Notes under the pieces: generated by a model
The model's database searches: none
Seen by the model: only the letters and a program-made list of their open reading frames with translations
What the model was told of the DNA's origin: nothing
Source: Nitrospirota bacterium
GTDB lineage: Bacteria > Nitrospirota > UBA9217
Direction of reading: 5' to 3'
DNA length: 64,000 bases
Assembly (NCBI GenBank): GCA_029858565.1
Contig: JAOUEV010000006.1
Location: forward strand, 46,963-110,962
Shown: in pieces, positions 50,709 through 61,655 of the stretch
Layout: every line of letters begins with the position of its first letter
How positions within the stretch are numbered: the stretch's first letter is position 1
Program-made: the position numbers and the translations under genes

Positions 50709-52907
50709 ATGGACAGAGTGAGAAGGGTATACCAGGGGAACCTGCTGCTTCCGGCGGTCCTGACGCTGGGCATGTTCCTCGCGGCATGCGGCTCGGAAAA
50801 ACCCACAGGGGTGACAGCCGACACGGTGCCGGCCCCGGTCTCGAGCGCGACAGCGGTGGGGATGAACAACTGCACGTCCTGCCATGCCACGGAGACCGCG
50901 GACTGGAAGCTGGGCAGGCACGCGAACATGGACGACGGCGACCTGGACGGAACGGGGAACCCCACCCTGGCCCATCTTGACACGCAACAGAACAGCGCTG
51001 TCTGCCTGTCCTGCCATGACGCGCTGGGCGATGGTCGCAACAACCTTGTTGCGGGCTACACCGGCAATACACCCCGGCCGGTGGTGGGATGCGAATCCTG
51101 CCACGGTGGCGGGAGCGAACATAATGGTGTCGCTCCCATTGCCATTACCGGCCTCGGAAGCACCGGCTCTGGAACTTCTCTTCAATCCTCGGAATTCAAC
51201 ACCTGTACAAGTGTGTGCCACCTGACTTACGGGAACGATGACTTTACGGTCGCCACACATATCGATCGCACTATGCGCAAGCATGCCGCGGTGCCCGGAG
51301 ACACGCGGTTCAATACGGGCAAAGACAACGAGGGCAATCCAACAGGTGAGAAGATCTACTACGTGAAGAAAGCTGACCCGAATGCCTGCACGGCTTGCCA
51401 CAATCCGCATGTGAATACGACGGTCATCAACAAGCAGTATTCCCGGTCCAAGCACGGCACACCTACGGATAATCCCTGGATCAATTATAACTGGACCTAT
51501 TCAGCCACCAGGAGCGACTGTCAGCGATGCCACACCTCAACAGGCTTCAAGAACTTCGCGAACGGCCCGACTATTTATACACCCTCTATGAACGACTACA
51601 GTCATCTGTGGACGATCGGGGCGCCTACGTCGGATAGTTCAGCGTCAACAAAAATGGTCCAAACCGAGGCGCTTTATTGCTGGGCTTGCCATACCGACTA
51701 CAAGGGGACGCTCCGGAATCCCGGGGCTATAACGACCAATTACGATTATGTCTCCGGAGGGGTCACGTGGGCAACAGCATCATTTCCCTATCCTGATCTG
51801 GCCGGTTCGAACGTCTGCATGGCTTGTCACACGGGGCGCCAGAACGGGGAGTCGATCAAGAACCTGAATACAAACGGCACATCCACTTCGTTCAGTGGCC
51901 TCAGTTTCATTAACTCTCACTATCTCTCCGCTGGCGGCACGATCTTTACGGCCACGGGGTACGAATACGAAGATCAATTCGACAAGAGGCTCTATGACAG
52001 CCCTATGCTGTTCATGCACAATAAGATCGGGACAGCAGGTGCGCCGGGAACCGGTACGAACGGTCCCTGCGTGGGCTGTCACATGTCCTTCACTCCGGAA
52101 AAGCACCTATTCCTGCCGGTCACGAAGAAGTCACCAACCGACGACACGGTCATCGCAGTAACGAGCACGGTCTGCGATAAATGCCATGGAGGCGGAGACG
52201 CGCTTCCCGTGTCCAAGGAGATGCTCGAGGAGCAGAAAGGCCTGCTGCGCGACTCCATGGAAGCGCTCAAGCTTCAGTTGGACCAGCGGGGATACTATTT
52301 CCGCGAAGCACACCCCTATTTCTACAAGTTGCGGAGCGTCGGAACCGCAACCCTGACGGCGCCGGGGGCGGCAACACTTACCTATAGCGCTCTTCAGACC
52401 AGCGGTACGTTCTCGACGACCGATTACTTCAAGTTCGATAATGACAATGCTTACTATCAACTCAGTTCCTTCGGTACCAGCACCTCGGGGACCTTTACGT
52501 TGAAAGCTGTCTATTCTGGCTCGACAACTTCAGGAGCATATACCGTGATCAGGAGCGGCACGTCCGGGGGAGTCACGTCCTGGTTGACGACGACGACGCC
52601 ATTCTATCCCTCTGCTACCGTAGATACAGATACGACCGGTGCGACCACGGGCAAGAACAACATGGGCGCTGCGTTCAACTTCAACCTTCTCGAGCATGAT
52701 CCGGGGGCCTTTGCCCACAACAGGTTCTATGCAAAGCGGCTGATCTACGATTCCATCGACTGGCTTGACGATAATGTGATGAACTATTCCACGGGCAAGA
52801 CTCTGCAGACCATCTGCGCGGGATCGACGGCGCCGTTGTGGTGCGAGGGCGCGGAAACGTACCTGCTGCTCAATGGTGTGACCGGAAAAGACAGCGAGCG
52901 GCCGTAG
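50709..52907 (+). CDS. Multihaem c-type cytochrome lipoprotein (ten haem-like sites)
   Basis: 732 residues. A lipoprotein signal (LPAVLTLGMFLAACGSEK, lipid on the Cys of LAAC) is followed by nine CxxCH motifs (CTSCH, CLSCH, CESCH, CTACH, CQRCH, CWACH, CMACH, CVGCH, CDKCH) and one CxxxCH (CTSVCH). The last 200 residues have no haem site and look like a strand-rich Ser/Thr/Gly domain. Start behind AGGAGG. With the next two genes it forms an MtrCAB-like set, in which this would be the surface-exposed electron-transfer protein (MtrC/OmcA role). That role is inferred from gene order and lipidation. Confidence 0.9.
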   Translation: MDRVRRVYQGNLLLPAVLTLGMFLAACGSEKPTGVTADTVPAPVSSATAVGMNNCTSCHATETADWKLGRHANMDDGDLDGTGNPTLAHLDTQQNSAVCLSCHDALGDGRNNLVAGYTGNTPRPVVGCESCHGGGSEHNGVAPIAITGLGSTGSGTSLQSSEFNTCTSVCHLTYGNDDFTVATHIDRTMRKHAAVPGDTRFNTGKDNEGNPTGEKIYYVKKADPNACTACHNPHVNTTVINKQYSRSKHGTPTDNPWINYNWTYSATRSDCQRCHTSTGFKNFANGPTIYTPSMNDYSHLWTIGAPTSDSSASTKMVQTEALYCWACHTDYKGTLRNPGAITTNYDYVSGGVTWATASFPYPDLAGSNVCMACHTGRQNGESIKNLNTNGTSTSFSGLSFINSHYLSAGGTIFTATGYEYEDQFDKRLYDSPMLFMHNKIGTAGAPGTGTNGPCVGCHMSFTPEKHLFLPVTKKSPTDDTVIAVTSTVCDKCHGGGDALPVSKEMLEEQKGLLRDSMEALKLQLDQRGYYFREAHPYFYKLRSVGTATLTAPGAATLTYSALQTSGTFSTTDYFKFDNDNAYYQLSSFGTSTSGTFTLKAVYSGSTTSGAYTVIRSGTSGGVTSWLTTTTPFYPSATVDTDTTGATTGKNNMGAAFNFNLLEHDPGAFAHNRFYAKRLIYDSIDWLDDNVMNYSTGKTLQTICAGSTAPLWCEGAETYLLLNGVTGKDSERP

Positions 52908-52940
52908 CATATGCATACACCTTTCAAGGAGGACCAGGGA

Positions 52941-53954
52941 ATGGAAACCGGCATGAAATGGAAAGCACCGATGATCATCGCGCTCCTCGCGGTCGTCATC
53001 GTGGTCGTTGCCGGATGCGCGGCGCTCAGGGAATCTCGGCCGCTCATCCTGAACAGGGAGTACGAGAAAATGATCGCGGGCCGTCTTGACGCGGACTACA
53101 TCGGCACGGACAACTGTTTGCGGGCCTGCCACTTCCACGACAAGAAGCGCAAGGATTTCGACCTGTCCACCATGGGCGCCCAGCTGTCGCGTGAATCGGG
53201 CATGCCCATCGTGAACTGCGAGTCCTGCCACGGTCCGGGCAGCCTGGCTGTCGAGGGCATCACGCCCGAACTGGTGAACAGGGACGCCCGCGCCGGACGA
53301 CAGACCGCCTGTGACTACCGGACGCTGGTGGACATGAAGAAGCTGCCGGCCCAGGCGAAGTCGCTCATCTGCCTCAAGTGCCACACGGCGAACGCGACCT
53401 TCAACCTGCACAACTGGAACGCGAGCACCCATAATCTTTCCGACGTTTCCTGCTCCGATTGCCACAACATCCACGCGGGCCACAACCTGAAGGTGAAGCC
53501 GCGGGAAATGACCGACCTCTGCTACAAATGCCACCAGGACATCAAGGCGGCCTTTGCCCTTCCCAACCATCATCCGGTCCCGGAGAAGAAGATCTTCTGC
53601 ACCGACTGTCACGACTCTCACGGGAACATGTCGGTCAAGAACCTTCGCAAGGACACGGTGAAGGAGACCTGCACCCAGTGCCATGCGGAAAAGGAAGGTC
53701 CCTTCCTCTACGAACACGCGGACGTGACCGAGGACTGCAGGGCGTGCCACCAGCCCCACGGGTCCGTGAACAGCCATCTGCTGTCTCAGCGGGAACCGTA
53801 CCTGTGCCTGCAGTGCCATCCGACCCATCGACTCAGTTCAACAACCACCGCCGAGGCAAAACAGGCGGTCTATACACGGTGCAGCGACTGCCATTCGCAG
53901 CTTCACGGCACCGATCTTCCATCGCCCAGCGGTAAGGGCACCTTTGTACGATAG
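52941..53954 (+). CDS. DmsE/MtrA-like decahaem cytochrome
   Basis: 337 residues. Membrane/lipoprotein signal (IIALLAVVIVVVAGCAALRE), then ten haem sites: CLRACH (CxxxCH), CESCH, CLKCH, CSDCH, CYKCH, CTDCH, CTQCH, CRACH, CLQCH and CSDCH, in the regular spacing of DmsE/MtrA proteins. Such cytochromes fill an outer-membrane porin and pass electrons across the membrane. The start is ATG 52941 with AAGGAGG ahead. It lies nine bases before the MtrB-like gene. An N-terminal lipid is unusual for MtrA, which is normally soluble in the periplasm. Confidence 0.92.
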   Translation: METGMKWKAPMIIALLAVVIVVVAGCAALRESRPLILNREYEKMIAGRLDADYIGTDNCLRACHFHDKKRKDFDLSTMGAQLSRESGMPIVNCESCHGPGSLAVEGITPELVNRDARAGRQTACDYRTLVDMKKLPAQAKSLICLKCHTANATFNLHNWNASTHNLSDVSCSDCHNIHAGHNLKVKPREMTDLCYKCHQDIKAAFALPNHHPVPEKKIFCTDCHDSHGNMSVKNLRKDTVKETCTQCHAEKEGPFLYEHADVTEDCRACHQPHGSVNSHLLSQREPYLCLQCHPTHRLSSTTTAEAKQAVYTRCSDCHSQLHGTDLPSPSGKGTFVR

Positions 53955-53963
53955 GAGACCGAT

Positions 53964-55901
53964 ATGAAAAAACTCATTCTTTCATGCCTCTGTCTCACGC
54001 TCCTTGCCGCTCCGGTAATGGCGCAGGAGACGCAACGTGCCGGAGGCAAGGCGCAGAGCGAGCCCACCTTTGAAGGCGAGCTGCTCCCCGGCTACCGATG
54101 GGTGACGCAGGAGGGAAGCCCGATGTCGGGCGAATACGAGTACCTCCATTCCTCGGCTGGCGGATCAGCCTTCATTGAATACGATCCCCTTCCGAACCGG
54201 TTCCTGCTCGAAATGAACGCGGTGAACGGCAAGGACTATTTCGGCGAGATGGACTATTCCTTCGGGGATATCTTCATGCTGAGCGGAATGGCGCGGAGCC
54301 TGTTCCATAACATCTACCATGTTTCCCTGGGCCAGGACGATCCCGCGACCACGTCGCCGTTATTCCAGGACTACAATGCCGAAGATGCCTACGGCGTGCA
54401 GGACGCAATGAACCGTCTGCAGGTCCGCATCAAGACCCCGGATTTTCCCTTCCATATTTATTTGGAGGGAAAGACCCAGACCAAGGAAGGTCTGGTGCAG
54501 CAGCGGTTCCTTTCGGCCTTCTCGGGGTCCGGAGGATTCAGCAAGGGGTCACGGTCCCGCGAGGTTGATTGGACAACCAAGGAGGCCAAAGCCACGGTCA
54601 ACAGCCATCTCGGGTCGGTGGAGGTCGAGTACAGCCATGCGAACAAGCAGTTCTCCCCCACCTACGAGAACCGCGTCGTGACCGACACGGAGTCAGGGAC
54701 CGGGACGATATCCAATCTCGTTCCGAGCCTTGAATCGTCATCGGACATGGTGAAGATCCACACGTCCCATTCCGGCCGGATCGCCGCAGCCGGCACTTAT
54801 GTCAAGGGCGAGAAGCTGAACAACGACAGCGACACCAAGGTTCTGTTCTCGAACGCTGCAGGCGACCTCACGCTGATCCCCTGGAAGGAACTGACCATAT
54901 CGGTAAAATACCGTCATTTCGATGTGAGCCAGGAAACCCCCGATTTCGTCACCCTGTCGGGCATTACGAGCGCGAGCGCCGGCACGGGAGCCTTCTCAGT
55001 CCGGAACGCGCTTGATTACAAGAAGGATCAGGTAAGCGGACTGGTCCGGTTCCGGGCCACGCAGAACCTTACAGTCCGGGCCGAGTACGCATGGGATTCC
55101 CAGACCCGCACGACATGGCCGGGATATGATCTGCTTCCTTCCGGTGATCCGGCGTACTGGGCACTTGATGAACGCATCTCCAGGACCACGGCCAAGCTCG
55201 GAGCGACCTACCGGTTCACCAGCCGGCTGTACCTGCGGGGTGATGTGAGCAGGCAGAGCGCCGACATCCCGCCGACCAGCTTGGATAACACTTATCCTGA
55301 GCGGACCGACGTGGCGCGGGGCACGCTGACCTGGACGCCGTCAGCATGGTTCTCCATGCTGCTCTCCGGCGGAACCACGCACGAAGAGCGGGATCTCCTG
55401 GCCGCGCCGCTGTCAGGCGCCAAGACATCGGACCGGAACCGGGTGCTCGGATCGTTCACGTTCCTGGTCGGTAAAAAGACGTCGATCACGCCGAGCTATT
55501 CGTTGTTCCAGAACAGCATGGTATCCGCGATCGCCTACCGGACCGATACGGGCAGCATTACCGCGGAGACCGATGTTCCCTATGCTGATACGGCACATGT
55601 CGGTTCTCTCGCGGTCTCCCATGTGGTCGACGATGTGATCACGATCACGGCCGAGGCCGGCCGCGCGTACCTCCGGGGCAATTACCGCAGCGCGGCAGTG
55701 GTCCCGGGCAGCGAGGGGATCCAGAACCTGAGCGATCTCAAGTCCGTGGAGACGACGGGCAGCGCAGAGGTCCAGCTTCAGTTCACGAAGTATCTGGGGA
55801 GCGAGGTCCGGTATCTCTTCAGAAAGATCGACGATATCCTTGATAACGAACAGGACGGCACGACGCAGCTGATCTTTGCCGGCCTGACGTACAAGTGGTG
55901 A
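53964..55901 (+). CDS. MtrB/PioB-family outer-membrane porin
   Basis: 645 residues with a Sec signal (MKKLILSCLCLTLLAAPVMA). A long series of amphipathic strands follows, with tyrosine/aromatic ends such as VEVEYSHANKQFSP and ITPSYSLFQNSM, ending YLFRKIDDILDN and LIFAGLTYKW, the aromatic C-terminus expected for a barrel. Length and pairing with a decahaem cytochrome match MtrB, which sheathes MtrA. It completes a trans-outer-membrane electron conduit. I see no N-terminal CxxC motif of the Shewanella type. Confidence 0.88.
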   Translation: MKKLILSCLCLTLLAAPVMAQETQRAGGKAQSEPTFEGELLPGYRWVTQEGSPMSGEYEYLHSSAGGSAFIEYDPLPNRFLLEMNAVNGKDYFGEMDYSFGDIFMLSGMARSLFHNIYHVSLGQDDPATTSPLFQDYNAEDAYGVQDAMNRLQVRIKTPDFPFHIYLEGKTQTKEGLVQQRFLSAFSGSGGFSKGSRSREVDWTTKEAKATVNSHLGSVEVEYSHANKQFSPTYENRVVTDTESGTGTISNLVPSLESSSDMVKIHTSHSGRIAAAGTYVKGEKLNNDSDTKVLFSNAAGDLTLIPWKELTISVKYRHFDVSQETPDFVTLSGITSASAGTGAFSVRNALDYKKDQVSGLVRFRATQNLTVRAEYAWDSQTRTTWPGYDLLPSGDPAYWALDERISRTTAKLGATYRFTSRLYLRGDVSRQSADIPPTSLDNTYPERTDVARGTLTWTPSAWFSMLLSGGTTHEERDLLAAPLSGAKTSDRNRVLGSFTFLVGKKTSITPSYSLFQNSMVSAIAYRTDTGSITAETDVPYADTAHVGSLAVSHVVDDVITITAEAGRAYLRGNYRSAAVVPGSEGIQNLSDLKSVETTGSAEVQLQFTKYLGSEVRYLFRKIDDILDNEQDGTTQLIFAGLTYKW

Positions 55902-55912
55902 TTGGAGGCGGA

Positions 55913-56842
55913 ATGAGAATCTTCGTACGATGGATGTTATTCGCCGCGCTGCTGCTCGGAGCGGCGACCGCAGGCGCGGGAGAGAAGACCATCGGGGTCG
56001 TCCTTTCCGGGAACATCGGCTATTACCAGGAGATCCACAAGGCCTTCATGAACGGGCTTGTCAAGGAAGGTTTCGACAAGCGGAAAGTGGACACCCTGCT
56101 CCAGATGCCGGCTCCCGATCCCCTTTCCTGGGCCAACGCGGTCAGGAAGCTTGTGGTGGCGGATGTGAACGTGCTCATGACCTACGGCGCGGCAGCCGCG
56201 CTGTCGGCGATCAAGGAGACCAAGTCCGTGCCGATCGTTTACGCGGGCGTATATGATCCGGGAGCGATCGGGGCGGTAGCGCGGAACATGACCGGTATGA
56301 GCTCGAAGGTCCCCCTGACGAGCCTGCTCAAGTACGCCAGGAAGGTCGCGCCATTCACCAGGCTGGCGATCGTGTACAGCGACCTTGAGCCGGACGCAGT
56401 GAAGCAGGTCGAGGAGCTCATCGCGCTCGAGGCCCAGTACGGCTACCAGACCGTAAAAATGATGGTCAAGCGGGTCGATGAGGCAAAAGCCCTTTCCTTC
56501 GCTGGCAAGGCCGACGCGGTGTTCATATCGACCAGCGCGGTGGCAAACGAGGCGCTTGAATATATTGTCAAGGCCGCGCATACGGCAAAGCTCCCGACGC
56601 TCAGCCAGATGGGCGGGGCCGGCGACCGGGGCGTGATCCTGACGCTGGCGCCGAGCGCGACCGAGCAGGGAGAGGTGGCGGCGCGGATGGTCGCGAAGCT
56701 GCTTGCCGGGGAGAACCCGTCCGCGATCCCCGCGGAAGTTCCGAAGATGATCGAGCTGGTACTGAACCTGAAGGAAGCGAACGCGCTTGGATTGCGGCCG
56801 CCCGTGGACCTGATGACCGATGCGACGAGGGTGATCAAATGA
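55913..56842 (+). CDS. ABC-type periplasmic substrate-binding protein (PF04392-like), orphan
   Basis: 309 residues with a signal peptide ([20 protein letters not shown]). It has the two-lobe binding fold of the TrpX/ABC_sub_bind group: [55 protein letters not shown] and [20 protein letters not shown]. No permease or ATPase genes are near. Its stop overlaps the start of an MCP (ATGA), so it probably binds a ligand and presents it to that receptor. Start at ATG 55913 behind GGAGGCGG. Confidence 0.9.
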   Translation: MRIFVRWMLFAALLLGAATAGAGEKTIGVVLSGNIGYYQEIHKAFMNGLVKEGFDKRKVDTLLQMPAPDPLSWANAVRKLVVADVNVLMTYGAAAALSAIKETKSVPIVYAGVYDPGAIGAVARNMTGMSSKVPLTSLLKYARKVAPFTRLAIVYSDLEPDAVKQVEELIALEAQYGYQTVKMMVKRVDEAKALSFAGKADAVFISTSAVANEALEYIVKAAHTAKLPTLSQMGGAGDRGVILTLAPSATEQGEVAARMVAKLLAGENPSAIPAEVPKMIELVLNLKEANALGLRPPVDLMTDATRVIK

Positions 56843-58932
56843 AGCTGTTCGCTTCCCTTGATCTCAAGACCCGCGCTGTGGCCGCGACGGGCGGGATACT
56901 GCTCCTGGCCCTTGTCCTGAACACGGGATTGAATATGTATTCCGCAGCGAGCAAGTATCGCGACGCCGTGGTGGGCAAGACCACGGCCTATGCCGAGGGG
57001 ATCAAGAAGGACATTGACAAGGTCACGGGCTTCGGCCTTCCGCTCAATGCCATGGACGGGATGAACGAGAAGCTCCGGGACCTCATGGACAACGACGCGG
57101 ACCTTTCCCGGTCGTCCATTCTGGACCAGGATGGACGCATTCTCTACGCGTCCGACAAGTCCCTGATAGGAACGCTGGCGTCCGACGCGAACGGTCGCCG
57201 TGCGGCCGCTGCCACGGAACCGCTGGTCCAGGAATTCGAGACCGAAACGGGAGGCGTGATCGAAAAGGTCATTCCCTTGGCCGGGCCGGAGGGAAAAAAG
57301 CTCGGCGTGCTCAGGATCGCGCTCAAGGCGAGCGCGGTCAACCGGCAGCTGAAGGATCTCGTGCTCTGGTCGCTTCTCGTCGTCGTGATAAGCTTCGCCG
57401 GCGCTACCTACCTGGTGAAGGTCTTCATGGAGCGGACGATCACGGGCCCGCTGGTGGCAATGGGGCATGCGGCGTCCCGTCTCGCCGCCGGGGACCTGTC
57501 CCAACAGGTCCCGGTCTCAGGACAGAACGAGATAGCCGAGCTGGGGACAGCTATAAACTCCCTTTCCAAGAGCCTGCAGGAGATGCTCGGCCGGGTCAGT
57601 CTGATGACGGCCAGTCTCGGCGACGCCATGAACATCATGAATGCCGCCACGCAGAAAATGAGCCGCGGCGCGCGCGTGCAGCATGAGGCAGGGGAAGAGA
57701 CCGCCCAAACGGTCAACGAGATGCTCGCTTCCATCAAGGGCGTCGCGGAAAACGCCGCGGAGATGTCGGCTGCGGCATCGGATGCGTCGTCCTCGGCGGC
57801 GGAAATGGTGGTATCCATCGAGGAGGTCGCGGAAAGCGCCGGCGGATTGTCGGCCGCGGCCGAGGACACAGCCTCCTCTATTGTGCAGACGCTTGCCTCG
57901 ATCCGGCAGGTATCGGAAAACACCGAGGTATTGTCGGCGTCGGCCGAAGAGACGTCCTCGTCCATTACGCAGATGAGCGCCACGGTGAAAGCGGTCGAGC
58001 AGAAGGCGTTGGAGTCGGCGCGGCTGGCCGAGCGGGTGGCGCGAAGCGCATCGGAACAGGGCATGGCAGCGGCGCGCGAGGCTATGACCGGCATGGAGAA
58101 CATCCGGTCTACGGTCGAGGCGACCGCGGAGATGATCAACCGTCTGGGCAAACGCTCTCAGGAGATCGGCCAGATATTGAAGGTGATCGACGAGGTCACG
58201 GACCAGACGAGCCTGCTTGCCCTGAATGCCGCGATCCTTGCCGCGCAGGCGGGAGAGCACGGCCGGGGGTTTGCCGTGGTCGCCGAGGAGATACGCGAGC
58301 TCGCGGACCGCACTGCCTCATCCACCAAGGAGATCGCCAATGTGATCGCCGCGGTGCAGAAGGATACCGGCGCCAGCGTGCAGGCCATGGCCAAGGGCAT
58401 CCAGGCAGTGGAGAACGGGGTAGAGCTGGTGAAGGTCACGAGCGAGGTCTTCGAGCACGTCTCCGACAGTTCCAATCAGTCGGCGGAGATGGCACGTGCC
58501 ATTGAGTTGACAACGGCGGAGCAGACCAAGGGAATCGCCCATATCAAGGATGCGGCGGTGAACATCGCCGAACAGATCGAGCAGATCGCCGGGGCCATGC
58601 AGGAGCAGCGGAAGGGGAGCGAGCGGATCGCCCTTGCCGCCGAGAAGATGCGCGACATCACGCGCCAGATGAAGGTGGCGACCCACGAGCAGACCCTGGG
58701 AAGCAAGCAGATCGCGAAAGCTGTTGAAGCGGTGACGGTGCAGGCGAACCAGGTGGCGAAATCCACGTCGGAGCAGAGCACGGGCGCCCAGATGATCAGC
58801 GACGCCATCACCCGGATCCAGAAGATCACCGAGGAGAATGTGGACGTATCGGTGGAGATGGATATGGCCGAAGCAGCGCTGCGCGAAAAAGCCGGCGAGC
58901 TGCAGGAAGAGTTCAAGAAGTTCAAGGTCTGA
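56839..58932 (+). CDS. Transmembrane methyl-accepting chemotaxis protein (partner of the binding protein)
   Basis: 697 residues. First membrane helix about 12-32; periplasmic single-Cache-like sensor (about 35-170: [40 protein letters not shown]); second membrane helix about 175-195; HAMP about 198-250; a very long helical region with repeated S-S-A/T-E blocks; and the signalling tip [20 protein letters not shown]. The tip has Ile-Leu-Ala-Ala-Gln-Ala-Gly-Glu in place of the commoner IEAARAGE. Translational overlap with the binding-protein gene suggests that it senses that protein. Confidence 0.94.
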   Translation: MKLFASLDLKTRAVAATGGILLLALVLNTGLNMYSAASKYRDAVVGKTTAYAEGIKKDIDKVTGFGLPLNAMDGMNEKLRDLMDNDADLSRSSILDQDGRILYASDKSLIGTLASDANGRRAAAATEPLVQEFETETGGVIEKVIPLAGPEGKKLGVLRIALKASAVNRQLKDLVLWSLLVVVISFAGATYLVKVFMERTITGPLVAMGHAASRLAAGDLSQQVPVSGQNEIAELGTAINSLSKSLQEMLGRVSLMTASLGDAMNIMNAATQKMSRGARVQHEAGEETAQTVNEMLASIKGVAENAAEMSAAASDASSSAAEMVVSIEEVAESAGGLSAAAEDTASSIVQTLASIRQVSENTEVLSASAEETSSSITQMSATVKAVEQKALESARLAERVARSASEQGMAAAREAMTGMENIRSTVEATAEMINRLGKRSQEIGQILKVIDEVTDQTSLLALNAAILAAQAGEHGRGFAVVAEEIRELADRTASSTKEIANVIAAVQKDTGASVQAMAKGIQAVENGVELVKVTSEVFEHVSDSSNQSAEMARAIELTTAEQTKGIAHIKDAAVNIAEQIEQIAGAMQEQRKGSERIALAAEKMRDITRQMKVATHEQTLGSKQIAKAVEAVTVQANQVAKSTSEQSTGAQMISDAITRIQKITEENVDVSVEMDMAEAALREKAGELQEEFKKFKV

Positions 58933-58999
58933 CAGGTCAGGCCGCCTATCGGCGGGCACACAGGGATGGCCGACGTTCCCGGGGAAACGAGAGGAAAAC

Positions 59000-61105
59000 A
59001 TGTTCCAGGCATGGAAGGACAGGGTCCGCGGCAGTATGGCGCTGAAGTTCGCGATCGCCCTTTCGGGGTGGATCGCTCTCATGATGCTGCTGGGCACGCT
59101 CTTTGTGGCGCGTATGATGCTCACGTCCCAGGAGCGCGCTGTGGAGCAGCGGGGCCGGGACATAGGGATGGTGCTTGGCAAGGCCACGATCGACCGGCTG
59201 GCCGCCAACGACCTGATCGGACTGAACGTCCTGGTCGGAGATGTGGTCAAGTCTCCGGATATCCTTTCGATCGTGTTCTTCAATACGGCGGGGATCCCCC
59301 TGACGAGCGCCAGCGCTGGGTTTAACCGGGACAATCCCGATGTCAAGGCGCTGTTTGACGCGGAGCGGACCGATGATATGAAAAAGCTTCTGGCTGCCGT
59401 GCGCCGGGACCTGTCGCCGATCGAGGTGGCCGTCGATGTTACACTGCAGGGAGCCAAGATGGGACAGGTCCAGCTGGCGCTGTCGCGGAAGGACATCAGG
59501 AGCGGCACCGCAATTGTCGTGGCCCTGCTGCTCGGCACCGCCCTGATCATTGTCTTGTCCATATCCGCGCTGCTGTATGCCATGGTCAACAAGATGATCG
59601 CCTTGCCGACAAAGACCCTGGAGGGCATCGCAACGCAGGTTTCTGCCGGCGATCTTACCCAAAGCGTTCGTGTCAGCTCAAATGACGAGATCGGCTATCT
59701 GGGGCGGGGCCTGAACCGGATGATCATCGGCATAAAAGGCATGATCGAGAACGTTCGTAACGCCGGGAGAAAGCTCGAGACCGCGTCCGCCGAAGTGGCC
59801 GGCGTGTCGGCGAACGTGGCCGCGGCAAGCAAGGTCCAGGCGGAATCCGTTGAAGAGGCGGCATCATCGGTAAATGAGATGCACTTCTCCCTCAAGGAGA
59901 TCGCGGGGACTGTAGAGGATCTGAACGCGACATCGGAGCACGCATCATCAGCGGTGATCGAGACCGCGGCGTCCATTGACGAGGTCGCGCGCACGATGAA
60001 CGATCTGTCGACCTCCATTGAGGAGACCTCGTCGGCCATCACGCAGATGTCGGCTGCGGTGAGGAACATTGCCGAGAGCGTCGAACACATGTCGACTGCC
60101 GCGGACCAGACCGCGGCGTCGGCGACCGAGGTGAGCGCATCGGTCCGTGAGGTCGAAGCGAGCGCGCGGGAATCAGCGGCCCTTGCCGAAGCGGTGCGCG
60201 TTGATGCCAAGCAGCTCGGCATGCAGTCCATCGAAAAGACGATCGACGGCATGCGGAGGATCGAAGAGGAGTCCCGACGCACTTCCGAGGTCATCAACCG
60301 GCTCGGCGGCCGCGCGGAGAACATCGGCGGGATCCTGACCGTGATCGAGGATATCACGGACCAGACCTCGCTCCTGGCGCTCAATGCCGCGATCCTGGCC
60401 GCGCAGGCGGGCGAGCACGGCAAAGGATTTGCCGTTGTCGCCGCGGAGATCCGCGAACTGGCGAACCGCACGGCGTCATCGACCCAGGAGATCGGGAAGC
60501 TGATCGTGTCCGTGCAGGAGGAATCCCGCGAGGCCATGGAAGCCATGCAGAAAGGCGTCGAGCTGGCTGGTGAGGGAACCAACCTTGCCCGGGCCGCCGG
60601 CGACGCGCTCCGCAAGATCCTTGAGCGGGCCGACCAGTCCCGCGCCATGAGCTTCAGCATCAGCAAGGCAGCGGCGGAGCAGGCGGCGGGCATGAAGCAG
60701 GTGAGCGAGGCGGTCGACCGGATCAATGAGATGTCGCACCAGATCGCCCGCGCCACGGGTGAGCAGCGGAGTGGCAATGAGCAGATCCTGCGGACAGCGG
60801 AAAAGATGCGCGAGATCACGCGGTTCGTCAAGTCTGCGACGGCAGAGCAGGTCAAGGCGAGCAAGAGTATAACCTCCGCGGTGGAAACGGTAAGCCTCAA
60901 GGTCGGCATGGTGAACCGCGCAGCCGGTGAGGTGCGAGCAGGCAGCGACCTTATCGTGACTGCCATCGAACGGATCAAATCAACAGCCCGGGAGAACGCC
61001 GAGCTGGCTATGAAACTGAACAGTGTCGTCGATGTGATGACAACTCAGTCCGGTGACCTCCGAAAGGAGATCGAGCGCTTTACGACCGCTGCGGCGAAAC
61101 CGTAG
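59000..61105 (+). CDS. Transmembrane methyl-accepting chemotaxis protein
   Basis: 701 residues. Membrane helix about 15-37, periplasmic sensor (about 40-170: [34 protein letters not shown]), second membrane helix about 173-197, HAMP about 200-250, then a long signalling coil. The tip [20 protein letters not shown] is identical to that of the preceding receptor, so both belong to the same array class. Start at ATG 59000 behind GAGAGGAAAAC; the longer frame from 58838 lies within the previous gene and is rejected. Confidence 0.94.
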   Translation: MFQAWKDRVRGSMALKFAIALSGWIALMMLLGTLFVARMMLTSQERAVEQRGRDIGMVLGKATIDRLAANDLIGLNVLVGDVVKSPDILSIVFFNTAGIPLTSASAGFNRDNPDVKALFDAERTDDMKKLLAAVRRDLSPIEVAVDVTLQGAKMGQVQLALSRKDIRSGTAIVVALLLGTALIIVLSISALLYAMVNKMIALPTKTLEGIATQVSAGDLTQSVRVSSNDEIGYLGRGLNRMIIGIKGMIENVRNAGRKLETASAEVAGVSANVAAASKVQAESVEEAASSVNEMHFSLKEIAGTVEDLNATSEHASSAVIETAASIDEVARTMNDLSTSIEETSSAITQMSAAVRNIAESVEHMSTAADQTAASATEVSASVREVEASARESAALAEAVRVDAKQLGMQSIEKTIDGMRRIEEESRRTSEVINRLGGRAENIGGILTVIEDITDQTSLLALNAAILAAQAGEHGKGFAVVAAEIRELANRTASSTQEIGKLIVSVQEESREAMEAMQKGVELAGEGTNLARAAGDALRKILERADQSRAMSFSISKAAAEQAAGMKQVSEAVDRINEMSHQIARATGEQRSGNEQILRTAEKMREITRFVKSATAEQVKASKSITSAVETVSLKVGMVNRAAGEVRAGSDLIVTAIERIKSTARENAELAMKLNSVVDVMTTQSGDLRKEIERFTTAAAKP

Positions 61106-61145
61106 ACGGACCGAGGGCTGGCGTACTGAATGGTGGCCGGTGTCT

Positions 61146-61655
61146 ATGCTGAAGGACCGAAAACACAACAAGACGGCTGCCGTCGAGGAGACCCTCCAGC
61201 TCGTAACGTTCCTGGTCGGGCCCGAGGAGTACGGGCTTGACATATCAGTGATCACCGAGGTGATCCGCCCGCTGGACATAACCCCCCTTCCTCACATGCC
61301 GCGGTTCATACGCGGTGTCATCAATCTTCGAGGAACCATCATTCCTGTCATCGACCTGAGGTCGCGCTTCGGCCTGCAGACGGCCGGCGATGCGACCCGG
61401 AAAACGCGGATGCTCATTATTCGCGGCGCTGCCCAGGGTCTGCTCGGCCTCGTTGTGGACGGCGTTCGCGAGGTCGTGCGCGTGCCGGTCGCGGCCATCG
61501 ACCCCGCGCCGGACGCGGCAAAGAGCGCCGGCGCCGATTTCATCGCCGGCGTGGTCAAAACAGCGGGGCACCTGGTCATCCTGCTCGATGGGGGCAGGAT
61601 CCTGACCCGCGAGGAGCGGGCTTCGCTGAAGGAGGCGCGCGATGTCCCTGCTTGA
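61146..61655 (+). CDS. cheW: CheW chemotaxis adaptor
   Basis: 169 residues. CheW fold: LQLVTFLVGPEEYGLDISVI, RGVINLRGTIIPVIDLRSRF and HLVILLDGGRIL. It is the second CheW of the operon and lacks the long N-terminal extension of the first. ATG 61146 is chosen, with GTG 61140 as an alternative. It overlaps the HEAT-repeat gene by 14 bases, indicating coupled translation. Confidence 0.94.
   Translation: MLKDRKHNKTAAVEETLQLVTFLVGPEEYGLDISVITEVIRPLDITPLPHMPRFIRGVINLRGTIIPVIDLRSRFGLQTAGDATRKTRMLIIRGAAQGLLGLVVDGVREVVRVPVAAIDPAPDAAKSAGADFIAGVVKTAGHLVILLDGGRILTREERASLKEARDVPA

Noticed and set aside
52911..52940. An upstream ATG for the DmsE-like cytochrome
   Set aside because: The AAGGAGG ribosome binding site lies between this ATG and ATG 52941, so the latter is the better start.
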